A DNA stretch of 64,000 bases from Ignavibacteriaceae bacterium (lineage in GTDB: Bacteria > Bacteroidota > Ignavibacteria > Ignavibacteriales > Ignavibacteriaceae). The notes under the pieces are model-generated. The model searched no databases, was not told the DNA's origin, and was given only the letters and a program-made list of their open reading frames with translations. How positions within the stretch are numbered: the stretch's first letter is position 1; each line of letters opens with the position of its first letter. The DNA is taken from the NCBI GenBank assembly GCA_023229425.1, contig JALNZG010000003.1:1-64000 (forward strand), written 5' to 3'. Made by a program: the position numbers and the translations under genes. Positions 33,829-42,767 of this stretch are shown piece by piece.

Positions 33829-34845
33829 ATGGTCATTGTATTAGAAAAAAATATTGCTGATAAGCAGATTGAAAATATTATAAAACATTTGGAAGATTTT
33901 GGATTCGCTGTTCATAAATCAACGGGAGTTGAACAAATTGTTCTCGGCGCAATCGGCGTTAAACCGGATTTTGATACGCGCAATGTAAAAATAATTGAAG
34001 GCGTTGCAGAGGTTTACCGCATAACCGAGCCTTACAAACTTGCAAGTCGAAGTTTTCAAAAAGAAAATACCGTAATAACCATTAACGGAATTTCTATCGG
34101 TGGAAACGAAGTAATGATGATAGCCGGTCCTTGCTCAATCGAAAGTGAAGAACAAATTTTTACACTTGCGGAAATTGTTGCAAGATCGGGAGTAAAAATT
34201 TTACGCGGCGGCGCTTTTAAACCCCGCACTTCTCCTTATGCATTTCAAGGAATGGGCGAAGAAGGTTTGAAACTTATCCGTAAAGCCGCTGATGCAAACA
34301 ATCTTCTTGTAATTACCGAAGTGATGGAAATTGCACAAATAGATTTGATTGGAAAATATACTGACATCTACCAAATTGGTGCGCGGAATATGCAAAACTT
34401 TTCTTTATTGAAAGAACTTGGCAAAACCAATATCCCGATAATGTTAAAGCGGGGACTATCTGCAACGATTGAAGAATGGTTAATGTCTGCCGAATATATT
34501 TTATCGAACGGGAACAGAAACATTATATTATGCGAACGGGGAATTAGAACTTTTGAGACTGCAACAAGGAACACGTTTGATCTTTCTGCAATTCCTGTTT
34601 TGCAAAAGAAAAGCCATTTACCTGTTGCGGCTGATCCATCTCATGCAACAGGTTTACGAGATAAAGTGTTACCAATGGCACGCGCAGCAGTTGCCGCCGG
34701 CGCGGATGCGTTGATGGTGGAAGTTCATCATCAACCTGAAAAAGCTTTAAGCGATGGACCACAGGCGTTACTGCCGGAACAATTCATGGAGTTGATGAAA
34801 CAAATTCGTCTTATTGCTGAAGTTATCGGAAGAAAAATTGCATAA
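33829..34845 (+). CDS. aroF: 3-deoxy-7-phosphoheptulonate (DAHP) synthase
   Basis: Catalyses the first step of the shikimate pathway from phosphoenolpyruvate and erythrose 4-phosphate. The 338-aa protein is of the type I-beta class: an N-terminal ferredoxin-like regulatory domain (about residues 1-70) precedes the barrel. Barrel motifs are MIAGPCSIESEEQ, ILRGGAFKPRTSPYAFQG, GARNMQNFSLL, MLKRGLSATIEEWL, LCERGIRTFE, and AADPSHATGLR with metal-binding His. The stop is directly followed by the ATG of prephenate dehydrogenase, so the two act in one aromatic amino acid unit. Confidence 0.95.
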   Translation: MVIVLEKNIADKQIENIIKHLEDFGFAVHKSTGVEQIVLGAIGVKPDFDTRNVKIIEGVAEVYRITEPYKLASRSFQKENTVITINGISIGGNEVMMIAGPCSIESEEQIFTLAEIVARSGVKILRGGAFKPRTSPYAFQGMGEEGLKLIRKAADANNLLVITEVMEIAQIDLIGKYTDIYQIGARNMQNFSLLKELGKTNIPIMLKRGLSATIEEWLMSAEYILSNGNRNIILCERGIRTFETATRNTFDLSAIPVLQKKSHLPVAADPSHATGLRDKVLPMARAAVAAGADALMVEVHHQPEKALSDGPQALLPEQFMELMKQIRLIAEVIGRKIA

Positions 34846-35913
34846 ATGAAGATTGCTATTCTCGGACTCGGACTTATCGGCGGATCGCTTGCAAAAGCAA
34901 TAAGAAATATCCGTCCTGATATTTACGTCTCTGCATTCGATTTACCGGAAGTAACATCACTGGCAATTACAGAAAAAGTAATTGATGAACAACTAACTTC
35001 ATCCATTGAAGTAAAAGATTCAGATATTGTATTTCTGTGCCTTCCGACAGAGCTATCAATTAAAGAGATAGAAAATCTTGCTCCGGTTGTTAAATCAGGT
35101 TGTATTATTACCGATGTTTGCAGTGTAAAAGAAGTTATCGAAAAGAAATGGAGATCATTACAAAGCAGAGGAATTTATATCGGCGGACATCCAATGACGG
35201 GAAAAGAAAAAGGGGGATATGAAAATTCCGATCCGATTCTTTTTGAAAATGCTATTTATATTTTAACGGGAAAAGAAGCGGAACTTCCTTCCTCTCAAGT
35301 ATTAATTGATCTGCTTTCGGCGATTGGCGCGAAAATAAAGTTTTTGGATGCATCGCTGCACGATACCATTGTTGCAAATGTTAGTCACCTTCCGCAGCTT
35401 GTAGCTGTTTCGCTTGTTAATGCGGCGTTGAATGGAGACCAACATGCGTTTAAAGATTTTGCTGCCGGAGGTTTTAGAGATTTAACGCGTGTTGCATCAA
35501 GTGATTATTTAATTTGGGATCAAATTATACGCAACAATCGGAAGCAAATTCTTGCGGCTCTTTCAAAATTTCAAAAAACCGTTGCAGAGATTTATTCTTC
35601 AATTGAAAAAGAAGATTTCACTTCACTTCAAAATGCATTTGAGCATGCAAAGGAAAAACGGGACGAAATCCCCAAAAACTCAAAAGGATTTATCAATCAG
35701 CTTTCCGATATTTTTATTTATGTAAAAGACGAGCCCGGAGTATTGAATAGAATGACCACAGTTCTCTTTCAAAATAATATAAGTATAAAGGATATTGAAC
35801 TGTTAAAAATGCGCGAAGGAACCGGAGGAACGATCCGCCTATCATTTGATTCCGATGCCATTGCAACTCAAGCAAAATCGTTAATTGAAAGCATCGGCTT
35901 CAAAACCAGGTAA
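34846..35913 (+). CDS. tyrA: Prephenate dehydrogenase TyrA with C-terminal ACT domain
   Basis: Oxidatively decarboxylates prephenate to 4-hydroxyphenylpyruvate for tyrosine. The 355-aa protein has the NAD motif ILGLGLIGGSLAKAIR, then HPMTGKEKGGYENSD and the catalytic-region HDTIVANVSHLPQLVAVSL. The C-terminal 75 residues are an ACT domain (FIYVKDEPGVLNRMTTVLFQ), implying feedback control by an amino acid, likely tyrosine. It begins at the base after the DAHP synthase stop. A hairpin terminator follows. Confidence 0.94.
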   Translation: MKIAILGLGLIGGSLAKAIRNIRPDIYVSAFDLPEVTSLAITEKVIDEQLTSSIEVKDSDIVFLCLPTELSIKEIENLAPVVKSGCIITDVCSVKEVIEKKWRSLQSRGIYIGGHPMTGKEKGGYENSDPILFENAIYILTGKEAELPSSQVLIDLLSAIGAKIKFLDASLHDTIVANVSHLPQLVAVSLVNAALNGDQHAFKDFAAGGFRDLTRVASSDYLIWDQIIRNNRKQILAALSKFQKTVAEIYSSIEKEDFTSLQNAFEHAKEKRDEIPKNSKGFINQLSDIFIYVKDEPGVLNRMTTVLFQNNISIKDIELLKMREGTGGTIRLSFDSDAIATQAKSLIESIGFKTR

Positions 35914-35922
35914 GAAGAATTT

Positions 35923-35953
35923 CGCAAAATTGCCTTAATTCCTTAATTTTGCG
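35923..35953 (+). terminator. Candidate terminator after tyrA
   Basis: CGCAAAATT (35923-35931) pairs with AATTTTGCG (35945-35953) across a 13-nt loop, 10 nt beyond the tyrA stop. The T-run is weak. Confidence 0.5.
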
Positions 35954-36028
35954 TAAACATTTTTCAAGTCTTACCGGATTAGCAAGTTAGAATTTTTTCC
36001 CTAAGCTTGTATAGCCAGAACAAAAAAA

Positions 36029-36115
36029 AAGGAATAATGAACACCGAACAAGGAATGTCGAATTTAGAAGGGCAAAAACTTCATCATTCATTATTCCTTG
36101 TTCAATATTCGATAT
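36029..36115. repeat. Inverted repeat AAGGAATAATGA...TCATTATTCCTT with GATATTC words
   Basis: AAGGAATAATGA (36029-36040) and TCATTATTCCTT (36088-36099) are perfect inverted arms. The right arm continues into CAATATTCGATATTCAA, a 7-nt-spaced word pair. Similar words in another order lie at about 36795-36840 after efp. Confidence 0.6.
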
Positions 36116-36224
36116 TCAAATTTCGGAACGATCCTTCGAGTCTGAAATACAGATACGAATAATTAAAACGAAAAGATAGATCAAGTAAAATAAAATTTTT
36201 TATAACTAAAGGAGAAGTTCCTTC

Positions 36225-36788
36225 ATGGCAACAACAGCCGATTTCAGAAATGGGTTAATCATCAAATTTAAAAATGACCTTTACACCGTAATTGAATTTC
36301 AACACGTAAAACCGGGTAAAGGCGGCGCATTCGTTCGTACGATGTTAAAAAATCTACGCAGCGGAAAAGTTTTAGACAACACCTTCCGTTCCGGCGAAAC
36401 GCTTGATATTGTAAGAGTTGAAAGAAGAAAATATCAGTATCTTTATCGCGATGGAGAGCATTTGGTATGCATGGATAATGGCACATATGAACAGATCAAT
36501 GTACCTTCTGCTCACATTGGTGACGGGATTAATTACTTGAAAGAAAACGAAGAAGTTGAAATTCTTTTTAACGGAGAAGAAATCATCAGTGTCGATATTC
36601 CGATTTTCATAAATCTTAAAGTAGTTTCCGTTGAACCGGGTGCAAAGGGCGATACCGTTTCCAACGTAACAAAACCGGCAACATTAGAAACCGGCGCAAC
36701 AGTAAACGTTCCTTTGTTTGTAAACGAAGGTGAATTGCTTAAGATCGATACACGCACCGGAAGTTATGTGGAAAGAGTTAAAAGTTAG
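36225..36788 (+). CDS. efp: Elongation factor P
   Basis: EF-P relieves ribosome stalling at polyproline stretches. The 187-aa protein has the three expected beta domains. The tip loop is HVKPGKGGAFVRTMLKN, with Lys32 in the modified position; no EpmA/YmfI-type modification gene is nearby, so its modification is unknown. The C-terminal signature is PLFVNEGELLKIDTRTGSYVERV. A strong AAAGGAGAAG ribosome binding site precedes the ATG. Confidence 0.97.
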   Translation: MATTADFRNGLIIKFKNDLYTVIEFQHVKPGKGGAFVRTMLKNLRSGKVLDNTFRSGETLDIVRVERRKYQYLYRDGEHLVCMDNGTYEQINVPSAHIGDGINYLKENEEVEILFNGEEIISVDIPIFINLKVVSVEPGAKGDTVSNVTKPATLETGATVNVPLFVNEGELLKIDTRTGSYVERVKS

Positions 36789-37107
36789 TCAAAAAGGAAT
36801 TATGAATAATGATCAACGATATTTGATTTTCGATGTTGAGAAAAAATCTTCCAACTTCTAAAATCGTTAATCCTTGTTCTTAAATCAATTTTGGTTCTGG
36901 TTTACCATGTCATAAATTAGGAATGTTGGGAACGGTCGAGACCGTTCCGCAAAAATAGATTGTAGTTAATAAAACACGGAACGCTCGCGAGCGTTCCCTA
37001 CAACTGAAAATTAATTGGTTCTGGTTAGTCGGGGTTAGGAATTAGGAATGAAAGATTATTTTTTTCTTAATTCGACATTCTTCTTTCCACTTTCAACTTG
37101 AAACTTT
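36789..37107. other. Repeat-rich intergenic region after efp
   Basis: 319 nt without a gene, made of repeats: GATATTTGATTTTCGATG words, the double palindrome element 36928-37001, GGTTAGGAATTAGGAATG heptads (37034-37050), and TTTCCACTTTCAACTT heptads (37084-37113) that run into the 3' end of the FAD oxidoreductase gene. Confidence 0.65.
36928..37001. repeat. REP-like element, mirror arrangement of the one at 9228
   Basis: The first palindrome is GGAACGGTCGAGACCGTTCC (36929-36948). The second is GGAACGCTCGCGAGCGTTCC (36978-36997), followed by CTAC. The element at 9228 has the same two palindromes in the opposite order. Confidence 0.75.
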
Positions 37108-37113
37108 CTACTT
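37034..37113. repeat. Heptad repeats (TTAGGAA, then TTTCCAC/TTTCAAC/TTTCTAC)
   Basis: TTAGGAATTAGGAATG near 37036, then at 37084 onward TTTCCAC, TTTCAAC, TTGAAAC, TTTCTAC. The second set repeats the words found between coaBC and coaX and at the 53973 gene junction. Confidence 0.6.
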
Positions 37114-38658
37114 TAAAAACCTGGCCACCGCATCAGCACAATTCTCTCCATCCATAGCAGACGACATAATTCCACCCGCATAACCGGCGCCTTCACCGGC
37201 GGGGAATAATCCGGCAATTTCTTTGTGCATATACGTTTCTCTGTCACGCGGAATTCGCACTGGAGAACTTGTCCGTGTCTCAGCTGCAAGCATTTGCGCT
37301 TCTTCAGTAACAAAACCTCTCATTTTATTATTGAATTGCTGGAGCCCTTCTTTCAATCGCTGCACAATTGGCTGAGGTAAAAGTGAATGAAGCGGAGAAG
37401 AAACTGTTCCGGGGAAATAAGATGACTTCGGGAGTGATGAAGAAATTTTATTCTGTAAAAAATCAGTAACTCTTTGCGCAGGTGCAGTTTGATTTTTTCC
37501 ACCGGCTTCAAACGCTAAATGTTCAATTTCTTTCTGATACATCATTCCGGCAAAGGGGCCGAACTTTTCATACGGTTTAAAGTCTTCCGGTTCAACTGTA
37601 ACCACGAAACCCGAATTCGCATAGGGAGAATTTCTTTTGGAGATCGACATTCCGTTTACGACTAATTCGTCGGGCGCAGTAGAAGCCGGAACGATGATTC
37701 CACCCGGACACATACAAAACGAAAATACTCCACGATTATTTATCTGGCAAGCCAAACTATAGTTCGCAGAAGGCAAATAATCATTTTTTTCTTTTGTGTG
37801 ATACTGCATTTCGTTTATCAATGCTTGCGGATGTTCAATCCGAACCCCCATTGCAAATGATTTCTGTTCGAGTAAAATATTTTTATCATGGAGGAGAGAA
37901 AAAATATCGCGAGCCGAGTGTCCGGTCGCTAAAAGAACAGCATCAGCTATCAACTCTTTATTGTTATTCAAAACAACACCGAGCATTTTTTTGTCTTTAA
38001 GAATAAGATCCGTTACCTGCGTTTCAAAATGAATTACTCCACCACACCGTAAAATTGTGTTTCGAATTGCAGAAACAATGTCGGGTAATTTGTTTGATCC
38101 GAGATGCGGGTGCGTGTCAACAAGAATATCTTCTTCGGCTCCATGCTGAACAAATATCTGTAATATTTTTTTTACATTTCCACGCTTTGTAGCACGAGTA
38201 TAGAGCTTCCCATCGCTAAAAGTACCGGCTCCACCTTCACCAAAACAATAATTTGAATTGGGATTAACTTGGCGATCCACCATAAGTTGTTTAATATCGC
38301 GTCTTCTGGCACGAACCTCTTTTCCCCGCTCAATAACTATCGGTTTAATCCCGAGTTCAATTAAGCGTAGCGCAGCAAACATTCCTGCCGGACCAAATCC
38401 GATTACTGCAACTTTTTTATTCCCGGTTACCTGTTTGTAATCGATCAATTTATTTTCTTCGGAAGGAATTTCATTTACAAATACATCAACAAGTAAGACA
38501 TAAACAGGGGATTTCCTCGCATCAATAGAGCGGCGGACGAGTCGTACAGCTTTTATTTCTTCTTCGGATATTTGTAGCTTTCGCGAGATTTCAGAACGAA
38601 TTGCCGACTCCGAAAATGCATTTTCCGGAAGGAGCGCTATTTCAATTTGTGTCTTCAT
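37108..38658 (-). CDS. NAD(P)/FAD-dependent oxidoreductase (COG2509 type)
   Basis: A 516-aa flavoprotein of the group annotated as FAD-dependent dehydrogenases of unknown substrate. Residues 1-75 form a small N-terminal domain. The dinucleotide motif is KKVAVIGFGPAGMFAALRLIELG with VIERGKEVRAR. The family-specific CFGEGGAGTFSDGKLYTR is present, followed by VLLATGHSARDIFSLL. The C-terminal FAD closure is GLFPAGEGAGYAGGIMSSAMDG. Its 3' end is within a heptad-repeat run. Monocistronic by appearance. Confidence 0.9.
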   Translation of the reverse strand: MKTQIEIALLPENAFSESAIRSEISRKLQISEEEIKAVRLVRRSIDARKSPVYVLLVDVFVNEIPSEENKLIDYKQVTGNKKVAVIGFGPAGMFAALRLIELGIKPIVIERGKEVRARRRDIKQLMVDRQVNPNSNYCFGEGGAGTFSDGKLYTRATKRGNVKKILQIFVQHGAEEDILVDTHPHLGSNKLPDIVSAIRNTILRCGGVIHFETQVTDLILKDKKMLGVVLNNNKELIADAVLLATGHSARDIFSLLHDKNILLEQKSFAMGVRIEHPQALINEMQYHTKEKNDYLPSANYSLACQINNRGVFSFCMCPGGIIVPASTAPDELVVNGMSISKRNSPYANSGFVVTVEPEDFKPYEKFGPFAGMMYQKEIEHLAFEAGGKNQTAPAQRVTDFLQNKISSSLPKSSYFPGTVSSPLHSLLPQPIVQRLKEGLQQFNNKMRGFVTEEAQMLAAETRTSSPVRIPRDRETYMHKEIAGLFPAGEGAGYAGGIMSSAMDGENCADAVARFLK

Positions 38659-38744
38659 AAATTTTTATTTTATATTAAAGTTAATTTCATTACTTGTAGA
38701 GAAAATATCTTAGAGAAATGGTTATAGATTATATTCCTCACAAG

Positions 38745-38785
38745 ACCTACTGACTACTTACTACTGATAACTGACAACTAAAAAC
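38745..38785. repeat. Heptad repeat (CTACTGA / TAACTGA / CAACTAA words)
   Basis: CTACTGACTACTTACTACTGATAACTGACAACTAA shows 7-nt spaced words, between the FAD oxidoreductase and the parvulin gene. Confidence 0.6.
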
Positions 38786-38787
38786 TT

Positions 38788-40614
38788 CTACGGTGTATTA
38801 ATATTTTTCTTCCACTGTTCAACCCAATCGGTAAATGGAGTCATCATCGGTACAGCAGTAATTTTTCCTCCAAAGCCAATATAACGATAAATCACCGAAT
38901 TTAAGTTTGTAACCTGAGCAGCGTTTAGAACATTTTGATTGATTGTAATTCCGTATTTATGTGCTAAATCAACCGAATATTTTATGATCGAGTTTCTCAA
39001 TTTGTTAAATGCCAGATCACGTTTAAGTTTATCTTTCATTACGGCATAGTCTTCGTCTGCCGTAAACTCGGGCTTCTTTTTATCGATCAGTTTAAAGATT
39101 GAATATCCACCCGGTACTTTTAGCGGTCCATACGTATCGCCAACATTTAGCGAACCGGCAATCCGCCCAATTTCTCCAAAAGAAGTTGTGGGAAATAAAC
39201 CGAATTCACCCGAACTCTCCTTCGTCTGCTGTCGTTCCGAATATAACTTTGCAAGAGTTTTTAGATCAACACCTTCTTTAAGTTTTTGAAGAACCGTGTC
39301 AACGGTTTCAAGACTGCTTGTCAACACTTCAACAATGTTCACAACTGTTTCTGATTCTTTTTTCAAATTTCTTTTTGCATAGTATGCTGCAACTTCATCA
39401 TCGCTAACTTTTGCCGAATCAAGAAAGGCTCCCTGCATCGCCTGATGAAGAAGAAAATCTTTCCACATTCCAAAAGATTCTTTTACTTCCTTTGTCTGAT
39501 CAAGTTTTTGTTTGTATCCTTCTTCAGCAAGAACTTCCCGCTCGATAAACTCTCTCGTTTTTCCATTCAGCACCGCAAGAATATGTTTTATTTCCGCTGA
39601 TTTGTAATCTGGATTCTCAAAATTCAAAAAACGGATGAACGCTTTTAACGAAATATTTCTCTTACCCAACTTTACAAAAACTTTTGAGATTGAATCAGCA
39701 AGGGCCGAATGTTCAAGCGCATAAAAATCATCTGAACTTAAATAGAGTTTATCCTTTTCATCTTTTCTTGTTGCCTCTTTTCCCTTTAATAAGAGAACAA
39801 TTTTCTCGGCAGAAAGTTTCAAAAGTGGACCATTGGCATCGACTTTTTTGTTCAAGAATATCTGCTTCATGTAACGGATGAAAAACTCTCTTTCGGCTCT
39901 TTGTTTGGCAATTTTCTTTATTTGCTGATATTCGCTTTCCCACCCTTGCGATTTTGCTAAGATTGGCTCATATCTTTTTACGATATGATAAATATACCAG
40001 CCATCCTCAAAATGGACTGGAGTGGTATTCGCATTTTCCGGTAATGAAAATATCTGTCTTTCCAGATTCTCATCTTCCATCCCTATCTCAAACGTTAGCG
40101 TATCTTTTGATTGTTCCGGCAGCTCTACCACCAAACTATCAAACGGTAACCCTTTAGATAAAAGGGCTGAGTAATTTTTTATTTCTTTTTCATCGGAAGA
40201 AAATAAAACGCGGGAGAAAACTTTTGTAGCGTTCGAAAGATAATCCGAAAGAAGCTGCTGCGCTTTTCCTTTCGCTTTTTCGGCAACTTCTTTATTATAA
40301 AGAGCATCACGCACGAACATTTTTTCAAATTCATGAATGCTGTACGAGGTTATTTCAACCGTGTCGAGCCGATGTTCAAGCGCCGCTTGAGCAAATAATT
40401 TTTCAAAAATTATCCCGTAAAGAAATTCCTCTTTTAATTGCGGTGTAATTCCTTTCATCTGCCGGTCAAGCTGCGGCATCATTTCATATCGTTGGATGAA
40501 TTCTTTTCTCGTAACCGGAATATTTCCTATTTTTGCGATAACTTCATCATCACTTTGCGCTTTTATTTGTATGATGAAAGTTAAACTTAAAATGAGAAAA
40601 ACGTATTTGATCAT
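38788..40614 (-). CDS. SurA/PpiD-like periplasmic peptidyl-prolyl isomerase (parvulin)
   Basis: A 608-aa exported protein with signal peptide (VFLILSLTFIIQIKAQ). The N-terminal SurA-type chaperone region includes IPVTRKEFIQRYEMMPQ and a long helical segment. Parvulin-like repeats are visible at about residues 115-215 (ATKVFSRVLFSSDEKEI, LPFDSLVVELPE, FEDGWYIYHIVKR) and, more clearly, about 425-530 (KEGVDLKTLAKLYSERQQT, SSGEFGLFPTTSFGEIG, GPLKVPGGYSIFKLIDKK). It likely helps outer-membrane protein folding. Divergent from the SGNH/TPR gene. Confidence 0.88.
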   Translation of the reverse strand: MIKYVFLILSLTFIIQIKAQSDDEVIAKIGNIPVTRKEFIQRYEMMPQLDRQMKGITPQLKEEFLYGIIFEKLFAQAALEHRLDTVEITSYSIHEFEKMFVRDALYNKEVAEKAKGKAQQLLSDYLSNATKVFSRVLFSSDEKEIKNYSALLSKGLPFDSLVVELPEQSKDTLTFEIGMEDENLERQIFSLPENANTTPVHFEDGWYIYHIVKRYEPILAKSQGWESEYQQIKKIAKQRAEREFFIRYMKQIFLNKKVDANGPLLKLSAEKIVLLLKGKEATRKDEKDKLYLSSDDFYALEHSALADSISKVFVKLGKRNISLKAFIRFLNFENPDYKSAEIKHILAVLNGKTREFIEREVLAEEGYKQKLDQTKEVKESFGMWKDFLLHQAMQGAFLDSAKVSDDEVAAYYAKRNLKKESETVVNIVEVLTSSLETVDTVLQKLKEGVDLKTLAKLYSERQQTKESSGEFGLFPTTSFGEIGRIAGSLNVGDTYGPLKVPGGYSIFKLIDKKKPEFTADEDYAVMKDKLKRDLAFNKLRNSIIKYSVDLAHKYGITINQNVLNAAQVTNLNSVIYRYIGFGGKITAVPMMTPFTDWVEQWKKNINTP

Positions 40615-40709
40615 GTACTATCTTTCGTGATTAACTGCCTAAAGTTACAAATAATTCTCTACCAAATTAAACGAGTTTTTAAAACCGATGCAAAATATTT
40701 GAGGTTCGA

Positions 40710-42653
40710 TTGAAAAAAAATATTAAAAGAAATCAAAAAGTAAATGAGGCTAAACCGGAAGGAAAAACTGATGAGACGAACACTTCCCGAAAACCGCCGA
40801 AGTGGTTTTATGCCGTTCCGTTCCTGCTTCCGGTCATCTTAATAATTCTGCTTGAATTTTCACTCCGCACATTTAATTACGGAAGAAATATTGAAACATG
40901 GATTCCCTATCATCCCGAACTTCCGGGAAAGTTGGTGCTCAATACAGAGATAGCTTCTAAATATTTTCTTACCACAAAGGGAATTCCTTCTTCTATCTTC
41001 GACCCTTTTGATGCTGTAAAAAAGCCGGGAACTTTCCGTGTTTTTGTTCTTGGAGAAAGCAGCGCCGCCGGTTTTCCGTACGAACCGACAGGCTCATATT
41101 CCCGCTATATTCGCGACCGCCTGCAGTTAGTTTATCCGAAGCAAAATATTGAAGTTGTGAATGTAAGCATGGCGGCAATAAATTCAATTGTTATAAAAGA
41201 TATGCTGCCGGAAATATTGAAACAAGAACCCGATCTGATCTTGCTTTACGTTGGACATAATGAATATTACGGTGTTTTCGGCGCGGCTTCGCAGTCTTTG
41301 TTTGCCGGAAACAAAACAATGTTAAACTTAATGCTCACCATGAACGAATATAAAACGGTACAACTTTTAAGAAATATAGTCAATACTATTTCTTTTTGGT
41401 TTAAAGGAAAAGGGAAAGATAACGGCGCAACGTTAATGGCGCGGATGGCAAGTAATAATTTAGTACCGTATAAATCAAAATTATATCAAGCCGGATTAAC
41501 CCAATTTGAAGGAGAACTTTCCGATATCATTCAGATGATAAAAGAGAAAAATGTTCCTTTAATAATGGGAACGCTCACATCGAATTTGAAAGATCAACCG
41601 CCGTTCATTTCGATCAACGAACCTGTCCCGCAAAGCGGGAAAAAAGTGAATGGATCAGCCGACCATTTTTATAAGTTAGCCGAAGAGTCGCTGAAAAAAG
41701 GAAATGCAGTTGAAGCAAAAAAACTTTTCACCAGGGCAAAAGAGTTGGATGCGTTACGCTTCCGTGCGCCTGAAGAAATGAATGATATTATCAAAAAACT
41801 TGCGGGAAGTAACCAAATTCCCCTTGTTGATTTTGAAACAGCATTCAGTAACTTAAGTGAAAATAATATTGTCGGCAATAACTTAATGGTGGATCATCTT
41901 CATCCAACACTGCACGGATACCAGATATTCGGCAAATTGTTTTTTGAAGCGATGGAGAAGAATAATTTTCTGCCAGACGCGGAAAGAATAAATATTTCTG
42001 ATGAAGAACAGCATGCGCTTGTTGTTAAAAATTTTCCTTTCTCGCGTTTAGATTCTACAATAGCCAACTTCCGACTTCTTTCACTTAAAGGAGACTTCCC
42101 TTTTAATAAAGATGGAAAGAGCAAAACGCTGCTCGATTTTGTAAAGCTTACGGATTACAACGATTCCCTTGCCTACAAGGTGGTTGAAGAAAATTATTAT
42201 TGGGAATTAGCCCATAAAAAACTTGCTACTTATTATTTGGGACAAAGAAACTACTACGGATTTATGAACGAGTATTCGGCGTTGATAGGCCAATTTCCGT
42301 ACACGATCGGGTTGTATGAAAAAGTTGTACAGGTTTTGCTTGAGACACAAAAATATTCCGAAGCTTATATTTATTTGGAAAAGTATTACAAACTTCAACC
42401 GGATGCTTTTTGTACTAAGTGGTTGGGAACGATCAATCTTTTTAACAATAATGATGATCTTGCTTTGCGCTACTTAAAGGAAAGTTTTTCGTTTAATCCG
42501 AGAGATGCACAGTTACTGTGGAACCTCTCAGGTGTGTTTGTAAAAAAGAAGGATTACGCCAACGCACTCACTTTTGTTAAAAAATGTTTGGAAGTAGAGA
42601 GCAATTTCCCCGGTGCAGCGCAAATGAAAATGCAGCTTGAACAAGCGAGGTAA
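40710..42653 (+). CDS. Membrane-anchored SGNH/GDSL hydrolase-like protein with TPR domain
   Basis: A 647-aa protein. One membrane helix near residues 33-52 follows a Lys-rich cytoplasmic tail. The SGNH domain spans about 85-400 with block I FVLGESSAAGFPYEPTGSYS (GES in place of GDS), block III YVGHNEYYG and the catalytic Asp-X-X-His in MVDHLHPTLHGYQ. The C-terminal region about 500-640 has TPR-like repeats (YSEAYIYLEKYYKLQPDAF, DLALRYLKESFSFNPRDAQL). Such proteins may de-esterify or modify envelope glycans; substrate unknown. The start is TTG with GAGG upstream. A small palindrome, TCCCGCAAAGCGGGA, lies in frame at 41626 and encodes VPQSGK in a variable stretch. Confidence 0.82.
   Translation: MKKNIKRNQKVNEAKPEGKTDETNTSRKPPKWFYAVPFLLPVILIILLEFSLRTFNYGRNIETWIPYHPELPGKLVLNTEIASKYFLTTKGIPSSIFDPFDAVKKPGTFRVFVLGESSAAGFPYEPTGSYSRYIRDRLQLVYPKQNIEVVNVSMAAINSIVIKDMLPEILKQEPDLILLYVGHNEYYGVFGAASQSLFAGNKTMLNLMLTMNEYKTVQLLRNIVNTISFWFKGKGKDNGATLMARMASNNLVPYKSKLYQAGLTQFEGELSDIIQMIKEKNVPLIMGTLTSNLKDQPPFISINEPVPQSGKKVNGSADHFYKLAEESLKKGNAVEAKKLFTRAKELDALRFRAPEEMNDIIKKLAGSNQIPLVDFETAFSNLSENNIVGNNLMVDHLHPTLHGYQIFGKLFFEAMEKNNFLPDAERINISDEEQHALVVKNFPFSRLDSTIANFRLLSLKGDFPFNKDGKSKTLLDFVKLTDYNDSLAYKVVEENYYWELAHKKLATYYLGQRNYYGFMNEYSALIGQFPYTIGLYEKVVQVLLETQKYSEAYIYLEKYYKLQPDAFCTKWLGTINLFNNNDDLALRYLKESFSFNPRDAQLLWNLSGVFVKKKDYANALTFVKKCLEVESNFPGAAQMKMQLEQAR
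41626..41640. repeat. Small palindrome TCCCGCAAAGCGGGA inside the SGNH gene
   Basis: A perfect inverted repeat with a 3-nt loop, in frame in a region of low apparent conservation. Sister copy with CACT-type centre at 15754. Confidence 0.65.
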
Positions 42654-42713
42654 ATTTAAAAGAGTCTTCCTTCCAAGTCAAGGAATGGTTCTTAATAGCT
42701 GAGAAAATGTTTG

Positions 42714-42763
42714 ACCTCACCCTTGTCCCTCTCCTTGGTAAGGAGAGGGACTAAGGGTGAGGT
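42714..42763. terminator. Long near-perfect hairpin between convergent genes
   Basis: ACCTCACCCTTGTCCCTCTC pairs with GAGAGGGACTAAGGGTGAGGT around CCTTGGTAAGG, giving a stem of more than 20 bp with one or two mismatches. Its right side is followed by TTGTTTTA at the stop of the YCF48-like gene. It probably terminates both convergent genes; its sequence also looks like a dispersed repeat. Confidence 0.7.
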
Positions 42764-42767
42764 TGTT

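Larger units (their letters stand above)
35914..36224. other. Intergenic region between tyrA and efp
   Basis: 311 nt without a gene. It holds the tyrA terminator hairpin (35923-35953) and an inverted repeat with GGAATAATGAA words (36029-36099), then an AT-rich stretch and the efp Shine-Dalgarno AAAGGAGAAG. No convincing TAnnTTTG promoter was found for efp. Confidence 0.6.
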
